Assembly (NCBI GenBank): GCA_024681565.1
Contig: JAILAO010000045.1
Location: 1-32,344 of the forward strand
Reading direction: 5' to 3'
Source of the DNA: Bacteroidales bacterium
Lineage (GTDB): Bacteria > Bacteroidota > Bacteroidia > Bacteroidales > UBA932
Length of the DNA: 32,344 bases
Part shown: piece after piece, positions 7,839-14,788 of the stretch
How the letters are laid out: each line of letters begins with the position of its first letter
Position numbering within the stretch: position 1 is the first letter of the stretch
The notes under the pieces: model-generated
Databases searched by the model: none
The model's input: the letters and a program-made list of their open reading frames with translations, nothing else
What the model was told of the DNA's origin: nothing
Translations under genes and position numbers: made by a program

Positions 7839-8855
7839 CTAGGATTTGTTCACGATCTCGATATCAAAACGCAGCGGAGAGTAGCCCGGGATGTTCGATC
7901 CGGATCCGGAACTCCCGTAACCGAGGGTTGAATAGAACACCGACATGCCCTTCGCATACGGCCCCATCTGCAGGATGGTGTCCCGGAACCCGTTGATGAC
8001 CGAGGAGGAACTCATCGTAACGGAAAACTCGTCGTTTTCCCCCTTGGTGATGGAGACCGCCGCCGGCTCATAGGTTCTCGACGCGGAGTAGATCCCGTAG
8101 AACTTGGCGCTGTCCTTGACATTGGTGTCGAACACCTTGCCGTTCAGCAGACGGCCGATGTAGTTGATATAGACCGTCGTATCGGAGCTGAAGGTTTTCC
8201 CCGTAGAAGGCGGTGTGCTTTCGAAATAATAGAAGCCGTATTTGAGCGAATCCGCGAGGGCTTTGCCGGGGATGTTCCTGGAGATGTAACTGCCGATGGA
8301 ATCGGTCTCCCATTTCTTGATATCGGTGATCAGTTCGAGGAGCTTGACTTCATAGATCGCCGCGCTGCCGGACACGTTGTCGAGATACCCCTGCTCGCTA
8401 TCGTAGCGTTCGGTCGTCTGCAGCCAGCCGGGCACGATGAACTGTTTCGACCCGCCGACCCGCATCGAGGAAACCGCCTCTTCCAACCCGGCGGTCAGGG
8501 CATTGCCGCTCCAGGCCCAGATCTCGGGTCCGTAATAGTCGTTGGGACTGTACGTTCCCATCTGCTTGCACAGTTCTTCAGAAGTCGTGGCTCCGACCTG
8601 CCACTCCAGGTCCCACATGACATACTCGACCCGGAGGTAGGGATAGGTGTCGGAACTGCCGGCCTGCGTGCCCGTACCGGGCGTCTCTTTCAGTACATAT
8701 GCACCCAGGGCCGTCTTCTGGGCATCCGGGTAATTCACGTGCATCCACGAATCGAAATAAAGCTTCGCCGAATCGTTCAGACCGGCGACCGGAGTTTTGG
8801 CACAACCGCACACGGCCATCGCCGCAAGTGCAAGATATAGGGTGGTTTTCTTCAT
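7839..8855 (-). CDS. Tandem FKBP-type peptidyl-prolyl isomerase lipoprotein
   Basis: A 338-residue envelope lipoprotein. A signal peptide with Cys candidates (LALAAMAVCGC, lipidation probably at the second Cys) is followed by two FKBP-like domains. Domain 1 (about 50-160) is degenerate but keeps LTAGLEEAVSSMRVGGSKQF and the last strand AAIYEVKLLELI. Domain 2 (about 210-338) has TTVYINYIGRLLNGKVFDTN, VINGFRDTILQMGPYAKGM and PLRFDIEIVNK, with an insertion of about 30 residues after the first strands. It probably assists protein folding in the periplasm. Start: ATG at 8855 begins the signal peptide; the open frame continues upstream but only through nrnA. The gap to the nrnA stop is 2 bases. Catalytic activity of domain 1 is doubtful. 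Confidence 0.85.
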   Translation of the reverse strand: MKKTTLYLALAAMAVCGCAKTPVAGLNDSAKLYFDSWMHVNYPDAQKTALGAYVLKETPGTGTQAGSSDTYPYLRVEYVMWDLEWQVGATTSEELCKQMGTYSPNDYYGPEIWAWSGNALTAGLEEAVSSMRVGGSKQFIVPGWLQTTERYDSEQGYLDNVSGSAAIYEVKLLELITDIKKWETDSIGSYISRNIPGKALADSLKYGFYYFESTPPSTGKTFSSDTTVYINYIGRLLNGKVFDTNVKDSAKFYGIYSASRTYEPAAVSITKGENDEFSVTMSSSSVINGFRDTILQMGPYAKGMSVFYSTLGYGSSGSGSNIPGYSPLRFDIEIVNKS

Positions 8856-8857
8856 AC

Positions 8858-9910
8858 TTATCTGGGTTCGGACGGCGCTGTATTCCGCATAAATCGTGCC
8901 GTCACGGTTTCTATATATGCTGCCGCCGACTCCGGCGCAGGGATATCCTGGGGGAAATAGAGTTTGCCGCCGGCGGCCCGTTCGTGACCGCCGCCATGGA
9001 AGGCCCCGGAAGCCAGAAGGTTGGCGGAGACCCCCTCCTTGGAACGGATCGACACCCGGAAATGTCCGTCCGCTTCGCGCAAAAGCAGGCTCATGCGCAC
9101 CTGCGCGATGCCGAGCGGGAGGTTGACGAAGCCTTCGGTTTCGCCTTCCTGCAGGGCGAAATGCTCCAGGAACAAGCGGTCCAGGACGGCATACGCCACC
9201 CCGTCGGGCGTGATGGTCAGCCGCTCCGCGAGACAGGCCCCCATCGCCCGGAAACGGTTCTCCCGGTAGCGCTGGTACAACCGGTCCAGCAGGGCGTCCC
9301 GGTCCACACCGGCAGCCAGCAGTTCGGAAGCCATCCTGAGCGTGGACGGATAGACCGAATTGGCGAAATTGTTGGTATCCGTGGTCATGCCGGCCAGCAG
9401 CGGCGTGAGCACCTGCAGGGGAAGCCGGTCGGCCGAGCCGATGCCCGGCAGGGCCAGCAGCAGCTGATAGAGCAGTTCGCTCGCGGAGGAAATCTCCGTC
9501 TCGCTGAAAACGAGGTCGAACGCCTCGCGGTCCGGATGCAGATGATGGTCGATCAGGATCTTGCGGGAAGGGTTTGCGCGCAACGGCGCTTCCAGTCCCT
9601 CCGCCCGTCCGAAACCGTTCATGTCCAGGCAAACGACCAGGTCGCAGGAAGCGAGCCAGGCCAGCGCGGCATCCCCGTCCCGGGCAGCATCGATGACACC
9701 GTCCCCGGGCATCAGGAAATCCAGGGAGGCGGGGGCGGCGTCGGGCAGCAGCAGGCGCGCTTCGGCACCCCGGCACCGCCGGAAATATTCCAGCAGCGCG
9801 ATGCCGCTCCCGAGCGCATCCCCGTCGGGATGCGTATGCACGGCGATGGCAACCCGCTCCGCACCGGCGAAGAGGGTCTCCAAACGTCCGATTTCCAAAG
9901 AAACAAGCAT
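8858..9910 (-). CDS. nrnA: DHH/DHHA1 phosphoesterase, NrnA-like oligoribonuclease/pAp phosphatase
   Basis: A 350-residue cytosolic DHH-superfamily enzyme. The family degrades very short RNAs or dinucleotides and dephosphorylates pAp. Metal-binding motifs are visible: HTHPDGDALGS (25-35), Asp96 in CLDMN, IDHHLH (120-125) and GMTTDTNNF. The DHHA1 substrate-binding motif GGGHERAAGG lies near residue 310. Length is typical. First gene of the nrnA-FKBP-MATE-kinase unit, with a good -7 box 25 bases upstream of the ATG at 9910. c-di-AMP or pGpG breakdown would also fit members of this family. Confidence 0.9.
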   Translation of the reverse strand: MLVSLEIGRLETLFAGAERVAIAVHTHPDGDALGSGIALLEYFRRCRGAEARLLLPDAAPASLDFLMPGDGVIDAARDGDAALAWLASCDLVVCLDMNGFGRAEGLEAPLRANPSRKILIDHHLHPDREAFDLVFSETEISSASELLYQLLLALPGIGSADRLPLQVLTPLLAGMTTDTNNFANSVYPSTLRMASELLAAGVDRDALLDRLYQRYRENRFRAMGACLAERLTITPDGVAYAVLDRLFLEHFALQEGETEGFVNLPLGIAQVRMSLLLREADGHFRVSIRSKEGVSANLLASGAFHGGGHERAAGGKLYFPQDIPAPESAAAYIETVTARFMRNTAPSEPR

Positions 9911-9935
9911 AGACAGGCTTCCAAAAAAACTTCCG

Positions 9936-9943
9936 CAAATTTA
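9936..9943 (-). promoter_or_regulatory. -7 promoter box of the nrnA operon
   Basis: On the minus strand this reads TAAATTTG, matching TAnnTTTG, 25 bases before the nrnA ATG. No TTG is seen 20 bases further upstream. Confidence 0.55.
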
Positions 9944-9952
9944 ATAAGAATA

Positions 9953-9983
9953 TTGCATTTGATAAATCATTTTCATAACTTTG
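9953..9983 (+). promoter_or_regulatory. -33/-7 promoter of the 10019 operon
   Basis: TTG at 9953-9955 and TAACTTTG at 9976-9983 are exactly 20 bases apart. The ATG follows 35 bases later at 10019. This is one of the best promoters in the window. Confidence 0.7.
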
Positions 9984-10018
9984 TGGGACTTTGGAAATCA
10001 AATAAACTAACCAATAAA

Positions 10019-10720
10019 ATGAACAAAGCAGTTAAGATTATCGTTGAAGTTCTCCTTTTCGCCGGCATTTGCGGTTTGGCGTATCTGCTCTACAGCAACA
10101 TCATGCAGCCGGTCAACTTCAACAAGGAGAAGGCCTCCCGCCAGGCAGTCGCCGTACAGCGTCTCAAGGACATCCGTACCCTTCAGGTTGCCTACAAGTC
10201 CGTCACGGGCAAGTTCAACTCCTCCGTCGATTCCCTGAAGCAGTTCTATGACAACGGCGAGATGGAAATCGTCATGCAGATCGGTTCCATGGACGACTCC
10301 CTGGCCGTTACCAACACCGAGGCCATCAAGAAGGCCAACAAGAAACTTAAACCCGATCAGCTGACTGCCAAGCTCCAGGCCGCATATGAAGCCGGACAGA
10401 AAGTCGTGTTCTCCACCATCACCAAGATTCCGGTGCGCGACACCCTGTTCAACGGCCGTACCGATTTCAGCATCGACTCCCTCAAGTATATCCCGTTCTC
10501 CGGCAAGGAGCCCATCCAGATGGAAGCTACCACCAAGATGGTATCCGGCGTGCCCGTTCCCCTCTTCGAGGCCCGCATCCCCTGGAAGTCCCTCCTCAAA
10601 GGCATGGACAAGCAGCTCATCATCAACCTGAATGCTGAGAGCCGCGACCTCAACCGCTACGAAGGTCTGCAGGTCGGTTCCATCACCGCCCCGAACAACA
10701 ACGCAGGTAACTGGGAGTAG
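10019..10720 (+). CDS. Membrane-anchored hypothetical protein with pseudopilin-like N-terminus
   Basis: A 233-residue protein with one N-terminal membrane helix (about 5-26, VKIIVEVLLFAGICGLAYLL) followed by an extracytoplasmic domain. After the helix comes RQAVAVQRLKDIRTLQVAYK (about 41-60) and GKFNSSVDSLKQFYDNGEM. This resembles the helix and first loop of type II secretion/type IV pseudopilins, but no prepilin peptidase site (G/A-F-T-x-x-E) is visible. Codon use is more biased toward AAG, ACC and CTC than in neighbours, which suggests strong expression, in keeping with its good promoter. It overlaps the next gene by one base (TAGTG). I do not recognise a characterised family. Confidence 0.8.
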   Translation: MNKAVKIIVEVLLFAGICGLAYLLYSNIMQPVNFNKEKASRQAVAVQRLKDIRTLQVAYKSVTGKFNSSVDSLKQFYDNGEMEIVMQIGSMDDSLAVTNTEAIKKANKKLKPDQLTAKLQAAYEAGQKVVFSTITKIPVRDTLFNGRTDFSIDSLKYIPFSGKEPIQMEATTKMVSGVPVPLFEARIPWKSLLKGMDKQLIINLNAESRDLNRYEGLQVGSITAPNNNAGNWE

Positions 10721-11175
10721 TGTTCACGCTTGTCCCTTCCCACTTCTTCAGCCCTGCGTCAGCGCGTGAAGCACTGGCAGAAGTGACTGACCTGAAGGAA
10801 GGACAGAACGTCGGACATCTCGACATCCCCCAATACGACGCTGTCCTCGTCTATACGCAAGACGGGGACAGCGTTGTTGATACACCGGAAATCTACAAGC
10901 TCCTGATGCAGCTGCCCGACTGCCCGGAATACAACAAAATCCTCTGCAGCCGGATCGGTGACCGCCTGTTCCTGGCTGTCGCCCAGGGCAAGAGCCTGTT
11001 GCTGGCCAACAGCTTCCAGGCCATGGATTTCACCACCGCCGAATATTATATCTTCCTCTCCCTGAACTCGCTGCAGCTCAATCCGGAGTTCTCGACCATC
11101 TGCTGGCGGACAGAACTGAATGCCGAGGAAGAAATGTCCCTGTACCGCTATTTCAAGTCTGTCGTCCATCTATGA
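10720..11175 (+). CDS. Short DUF3822-like protein
   Basis: A 151-residue protein beginning with GTG at 10720; the in-frame stop at 10708-10710 rules out a longer form. The segment TLVPSHFFSPASAREALAEV near the start and LLLANSFQAMDFTTAEYYIF (about 91-110) resemble the middle of DUF3822, a Bacteroidota family with an actin-like fold usually encoded just upstream of rsmD. Here the expected first roughly 100 residues and part of the C-terminus are missing. It overlaps the upstream stop by one base and rsmD by four (ATGA), so it is translationally coupled. No Walker-type motif is seen. It could be a functional reduced version or a relic kept for coupling. The family call is from pattern memory, so moderate. 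Confidence 0.7.
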   Translation: MFTLVPSHFFSPASAREALAEVTDLKEGQNVGHLDIPQYDAVLVYTQDGDSVVDTPEIYKLLMQLPDCPEYNKILCSRIGDRLFLAVAQGKSLLLANSFQAMDFTTAEYYIFLSLNSLQLNPEFSTICWRTELNAEEEMSLYRYFKSVVHL

Positions 11176-11705
11176 GAATCATCGGAGGACGGCTCAAGGG
11201 AAAACCCATCCAACCCCCGATGGGATATGGGGCACGGCCGACCACGGATTTCGCCCGGGAAGGTCTTTTCAACGTACTTGGCAACGAATACGAATTCGAA
11301 GACCTGCAGGTCCTCGACCTGTTCGGCGGCACGGGGGCCATCTCCTATGAATTCGCCTCCCGGGGCGCCGCCCGTGTCTACTGCATCGAGATGAACCGGG
11401 AACACGCTTCGTTCATCCGCCGCGAAGCAAGCCGGCTGGGACTGGACAACGTCACGGCCGTCCATGCCAACGTCTTCGACTTCCTGCCCATCTGCCGGGA
11501 GAAATTCGACATCATCTTTGCAGACCCGCCCTACGCGCTGGACGGCCTGGAGACCATCCCCGACAAGGTTCTCTCGCGGGACCTGCTCCATCCGGGCTGC
11601 TATTTCATCCTGGAGCACGGCGACGAACACTCTTTCCGGGACCATCCTTTCTTCAAGAAAGAGAAGACCTACGGTCGCGTACACTTCAGTTTCTTCGAAA
11701 AATAA
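11172..11705 (+). CDS. rsmD: 16S rRNA (guanine966-N2)-methyltransferase RsmD
   Basis: A 177-residue S-adenosylmethionine-dependent methyltransferase that modifies G966 of 16S rRNA. The N-terminus MRIIGGRLKGKPIQPP and ARPTTDFAREGLFNVL are diagnostic. The SAM-binding motif I is DLFGGTGAISYEFASRGA (about 49-66) and the catalytic motif IV is DPPY in IIFADPPYAL. It overlaps the upstream gene by ATGA and ends directly in an intrinsic terminator. Confidence 0.95.
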   Translation: MRIIGGRLKGKPIQPPMGYGARPTTDFAREGLFNVLGNEYEFEDLQVLDLFGGTGAISYEFASRGAARVYCIEMNREHASFIRREASRLGLDNVTAVHANVFDFLPICREKFDIIFADPPYALDGLETIPDKVLSRDLLHPGCYFILEHGDEHSFRDHPFFKKEKTYGRVHFSFFEK

Positions 11706-11738
11706 CGAACCGGCTTGCAACAATCCGGTTCGTTTTTC
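11704..11738 (+). terminator. Intrinsic terminator after rsmD
   Basis: A perfect 10-base-pair stem (AACGAACCGG / CCGGTTCGTT) with an 11-base loop is followed by a T-rich tail. It overlaps the last two bases of the rsmD stop codon and closes the 10019-11705 operon. Confidence 0.85.
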
Positions 11739-11767
11739 GTTTTATAGATGGAAAACGTCCAGAAAAG

Positions 11768-12262
11768 ATGACACGACAGGAAATCACGGAATTCTACGGA
11801 GCACACCACCGGCGGCTGTACAACATCGCCTGGCGGATCCTCCGGGACCCGGACGAGGCGGAAGAAGTGATGCATGACACCATCCTCAAGTTCGTCTCCC
11901 ACGACCGTGATTTCGCCTCGCAGGGACAGATTTCCGCCTGGCTGGCACGCACTTGCATCCGGGCCTCCATCGACCGGCTCCGGGAACGGCACCGCCGGGA
12001 CGGATTCCTGGAAGAATATGCCCGGGAAGTCCCCCGCGAAGACGAAGATCCCCAGATTCCCCTGCCCGACCTGGCGCGGATCCGGACTGCCATGGAACAG
12101 GTACCGGACCCCTACCGGCTCGTTCTGAACCTCGTCCTCCTCGAAGGACTCGACTATACGGAGATCGCCGGCCTGACCGGAAAAAAAGAAACCACGCTCC
12201 GCTCGCTCTATTCCCGCGGGCGCAGCAAACTGATCGACCTTTTAAAACAGGTAGAGATATGA
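11768..12262 (+). CDS. ECF-type RNA polymerase sigma factor
   Basis: A 164-residue sigma-70 family protein with only regions 2 and 4, as in ECF sigma factors. Region 2 covers about 10-75 (YNIAWRILRDPDEAEEVMHDTILKF). Region 4 covers about 110-160, with the helix-turn-helix LDYTEIAGLTGKKETTLRSLYSRGRSKL. It should direct RNA polymerase to a small regulon when released from the membrane protein encoded next, whose start overlaps its stop (ATGA). Only about 30 bases separate it from the rsmD terminator and no housekeeping TAnnTTTG box is visible there. Confidence 0.92.
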   Translation: MTRQEITEFYGAHHRRLYNIAWRILRDPDEAEEVMHDTILKFVSHDRDFASQGQISAWLARTCIRASIDRLRERHRRDGFLEEYAREVPREDEDPQIPLPDLARIRTAMEQVPDPYRLVLNLVLLEGLDYTEIAGLTGKKETTLRSLYSRGRSKLIDLLKQVEI

Positions 12263-12753
12263 GCGAACTTGAACAATTCATCCGCACGAATGCCGCTGCC
12301 TTCGACACGCAGGAACCGGCACCGGGTCACGAAGAACGCTTCCTCGCGCGTCTGGACACCGTCCGGACCGGGACCGCCCCGTCCGCCCCGGAACGTTTTT
12401 CCGCCCTGTCGGGCTTTTTCCGGACCCGGGACCACCGGGCCCTGGCCTATGCCCTGGCCCTGTTCGCCGCCGTGCTGCTCGTAATCCGTCCCGGCGATCC
12501 CTTCCGGGGCGCCGGGAACGACCCGGAAGCCATCTATATGGCTTACATGGGCCAGGTCGCAGAACTCTACGGCCACGTCCCCGCAGACGACAGCGCGGCC
12601 TGGGATGCATCCCTGCAGGCGATGACGGAAGAAGAAGCCCCCCTCTTCGTCCAGTTACCGGACGAGCTCTCCAGACGGGAACAGGCCCGCATCCTGAAGG
12701 ATTATTATGGCGAGCTGCTCGCCGGCGCAAAAAAATTCAAATACATACGATAA
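12259..12753 (+). CDS. Predicted anti-sigma-like single-pass membrane protein
   Basis: A 164-residue protein with a cytosolic N-terminal part (1-60) containing HEERFLARLD, one membrane helix (about 61-76, ALAYALALFAAVLLVI) and an extracytoplasmic C-terminal part. ATG at 12259 overlaps the sigma factor stop (ATGA); the longer open frame upstream is antisense-like sequence within the sigma gene. Position and topology fit an anti-sigma factor. No zinc-binding HxxxCxxC motif is present, so it is not a ZAS-type anti-sigma. It adjoins the GIN-domain gene with TAAATG. The function is inferred from context. Confidence 0.7.
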   Translation: MSELEQFIRTNAAAFDTQEPAPGHEERFLARLDTVRTGTAPSAPERFSALSGFFRTRDHRALAYALALFAAVLLVIRPGDPFRGAGNDPEAIYMAYMGQVAELYGHVPADDSAAWDASLQAMTEEEAPLFVQLPDELSRREQARILKDYYGELLAGAKKFKYIR

Positions 12754-13695
12754 ATGAAAAAGATCTTCACCTTCCTGGCCGTGTCTCTCATAGCCACCCT
12801 CACCCTCTCCGCCTCCCCGGTTGCAACGGATCCTGCAGGCGCCAAGACCGAAACCAAAGAATACCGTCTCAGCGGATTCGACGAGCTCAGCGCTTCTTTC
12901 GTGTACAGCGTCGAACTCAGCCGTTCGTCCAAATTCTCCGTCATCGTCGAAGCACCGGACTACCTCGTCCCGTATCTGGACGTCACGGTCCGAGACGGAA
13001 AACTGAAACTGAATCTCAAGGAACTTCCGCTCGACATCCGCCGCAAACTGGAAACGAGCGGGAGAAACGATGTACGGGCCTCCGTATCGATGCCGACCCT
13101 GCGCGGACTCGACCTGTCCGGTGCAGCCAAGCTCAACGCCGGGGACGTTCTCTTCCCGGCAGGCAAGGAATTCGAACTCAAGATGAGCGGCGCCAGCAAC
13201 CTGAAAGGCCTGGTCATCGAAACCCGCGAAGCGGAGATCCGCTGCAACGGGGCAGCCAAATTCAATCTGAAGGGCAGCTTCTCCGAACTGGACATCGAAC
13301 TCTCCGGGGCGGCCGCCGGCAGCCTGGACACCGGTCTCAAACCGGGGACCCTGGCCTCGGTCGACCTGGAGCTCTCCGGAGCCGCCAAGCTGACCCTGGA
13401 CAGCCAGGTCAGCAAGATGGAACTCGAAGCCAGCGGCGCTGCCAATATCCACTGGAAAGGATCCGCAGATGAACTGGAGCTGAACGGCTCCGGGGCTGCC
13501 AAGATCCACGCCAGCGACGCACCGGCCGGCCAGGCAAAGATCACCCTCTCTGGAGCTGCCAAAGCCATGGTCAATGTCCAGAAAGAAATGGCCGTCAGAC
13601 TCAGCGGCGCCTCGACCTGCCACTATAAAGCAGGGGCCGGCTTCCGCATCACCAACCAGAACATCAGCCGCGGTTCTTCGCTCAAGCAGATGTAG
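12754..13695 (+). CDS. Secreted GIN-domain (DUF2807) repeat protein
   Basis: A 313-residue exported protein. A signal peptide (MKKIFTFLAVSLIATLTLSA) is followed by a putative auto-transporter adhesin head GIN domain (DUF2807). From about residue 115 to the end, roughly nine repeats of about 20-22 residues each carry a SGAAK-type turn (SGAAKLNAG, SGASNLKG, NGAAKFNLK, SGAAAGSLD, SGAAKLTLD, SGAANIHWK, SGAAKIHAS, SGAAKAMVN, SGASTCHYK). This suggests a right-handed parallel beta-helix on the cell surface or in the periplasm. It starts directly after the anti-sigma gene and ends at a bidirectional terminator. A ligand or surface-structural role is possible; the exact function of the family is unknown. 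Confidence 0.85.
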   Translation: MKKIFTFLAVSLIATLTLSASPVATDPAGAKTETKEYRLSGFDELSASFVYSVELSRSSKFSVIVEAPDYLVPYLDVTVRDGKLKLNLKELPLDIRRKLETSGRNDVRASVSMPTLRGLDLSGAAKLNAGDVLFPAGKEFELKMSGASNLKGLVIETREAEIRCNGAAKFNLKGSFSELDIELSGAAAGSLDTGLKPGTLASVDLELSGAAKLTLDSQVSKMELEASGAANIHWKGSADELELNGSGAAKIHASDAPAGQAKITLSGAAKAMVNVQKEMAVRLSGASTCHYKAGAGFRITNQNISRGSSLKQM

Positions 13696-13713
13696 GGACC
13701 GGACCGGACGGAC

Positions 13714-13748
13714 AAAAAAGGGGACCCGCCTGTGCGGATCCCCTTTTT
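13714..13748. terminator. Bidirectional terminator between GIN gene and pta
   Basis: AAAAAAGGGGA(C)CCGC pairs with GCGGATCCCCTTTTTT around a CTGT loop. The A-run on one side and T-run on the other make it functional in both directions, serving the convergent GIN-domain gene and pta. Confidence 0.85.
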
Positions 13749-13765
13749 CAGATTCCGGGTCCAGC

Positions 13766-14773
13766 CTATTTGGCATCCATGGCCTGGCAGGCGGTGATGG
13801 CGATCATCTTATAGACATCATCCACGGAGCAGCCGCGGCTGAGGTCATTGACCGGACGGGCGATACCCTGGAGGATAGGGCCGATGGCGTCGGCATTGCC
13901 GAGACGCTGCACCAGTTTGTAGGCGATATTGCCGACTTCGAGGTTCGGGAACACCAGGACATTGGCGTTGCCGGCGATCTCGGAACCGGGGGCCTTCTTC
14001 TTGCCGACGGACGGAACGAGGGCGGCATCCGCCTGGAGTTCACCGTCGATCTTGAGATCGGGTGCCAGTTCTTTGGCCAGGGCCAGGGCCTCGACGACCT
14101 TGTCCACAACCTCATGCTTGGCGGATCCCTTGGTGGAGAACGAAAGCATGGCCACGCGCGGATCCTCGAATCCGGCTACGCTCTTGGCGGTCTGTGCCGT
14201 ACAGACAGCGATCTGGGCCAGCTGGTTGGCGTCCGGGGCCGGGGTCACGGCGACATCGCCGATGACCAGCACACCGTTCTCGCCGTACTGCGGGGTCTGG
14301 GTGATCATCAGCATGGCACCGCTCACGCAGGTGATGCCGGGAGAGCACTTGATGATCTGCAGGGCCGGACGCAGGGTCTCACCGGTGGTGGAGAGGGCAC
14401 CGCTGATCTGGCCGTCGGCATCGCCGCTCTTGATGATGAGGCAGCCGAAATACAGGGGATCGAGGACCGTCTTGCGGGCCAGTTCGATCGTCATGCCTTT
14501 CTTCTGGCGGAGCTGGAACAGGAGCTGGGCGTACTCTTCCGTCTTCTCGCTGGTCTCGGGATCGATGATGGTGGCCTTGTCGATATTCTTCAGGCCGAGT
14601 TCAGCTGCATACGCGAGCACTTTTTCGCGGTTGCCGATGAGGATGATGTCGGCAAGACCGTCCGCGAGGGCGCGGTCAGCCGCCGTGATGGTGCGCTCCT
14701 CGAAGGACTCCGGGAGCACGATGCGCTGCCGGTTGGATTTGGCACGCGCTACGATCTGGTCAATAAGGGACAT
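13766..14773 (-). CDS. pta: Phosphate acetyltransferase
   Basis: A 335-residue short-form Pta that interconverts acetyl-CoA and acetyl phosphate. Family motifs are visible: ADIILIGNREKVLAYAAELG near the start, GALSTTGETLRPALQIIK (about 120-140), SFSTKGSAKHEVVDKVVEA, and the C-terminal GIARPVNDLSRGCSVDDVY. No N-terminal DRTGG/CBS regulatory extension is present, so it is the simple form. It lies 15 bases after ackA and is co-transcribed with it, ending at a bidirectional terminator. Confidence 0.97.
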   Translation of the reverse strand: MSLIDQIVARAKSNRQRIVLPESFEERTITAADRALADGLADIILIGNREKVLAYAAELGLKNIDKATIIDPETSEKTEEYAQLLFQLRQKKGMTIELARKTVLDPLYFGCLIIKSGDADGQISGALSTTGETLRPALQIIKCSPGITCVSGAMLMITQTPQYGENGVLVIGDVAVTPAPDANQLAQIAVCTAQTAKSVAGFEDPRVAMLSFSTKGSAKHEVVDKVVEALALAKELAPDLKIDGELQADAALVPSVGKKKAPGSEIAGNANVLVFPNLEVGNIAYKLVQRLGNADAIGPILQGIARPVNDLSRGCSVDDVYKMIAITACQAMDAK

Positions 14774-14788
14774 ATTGCGGTGATTTGC

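Noticed and set aside
8856..10001. Upstream extension of the FKBP frame through nrnA
   Set aside because: It overlaps nrnA on the same strand in another frame. The signal peptide beginning at 8855 marks the true start.
13100..13670. Repeated GC-rich segments in the GIN gene as a DNA repeat or CRISPR-like array
   Set aside because: The repeats vary in DNA sequence and spacing and stay in frame. They reflect the protein repeat with SGAAK turns, not a DNA element.
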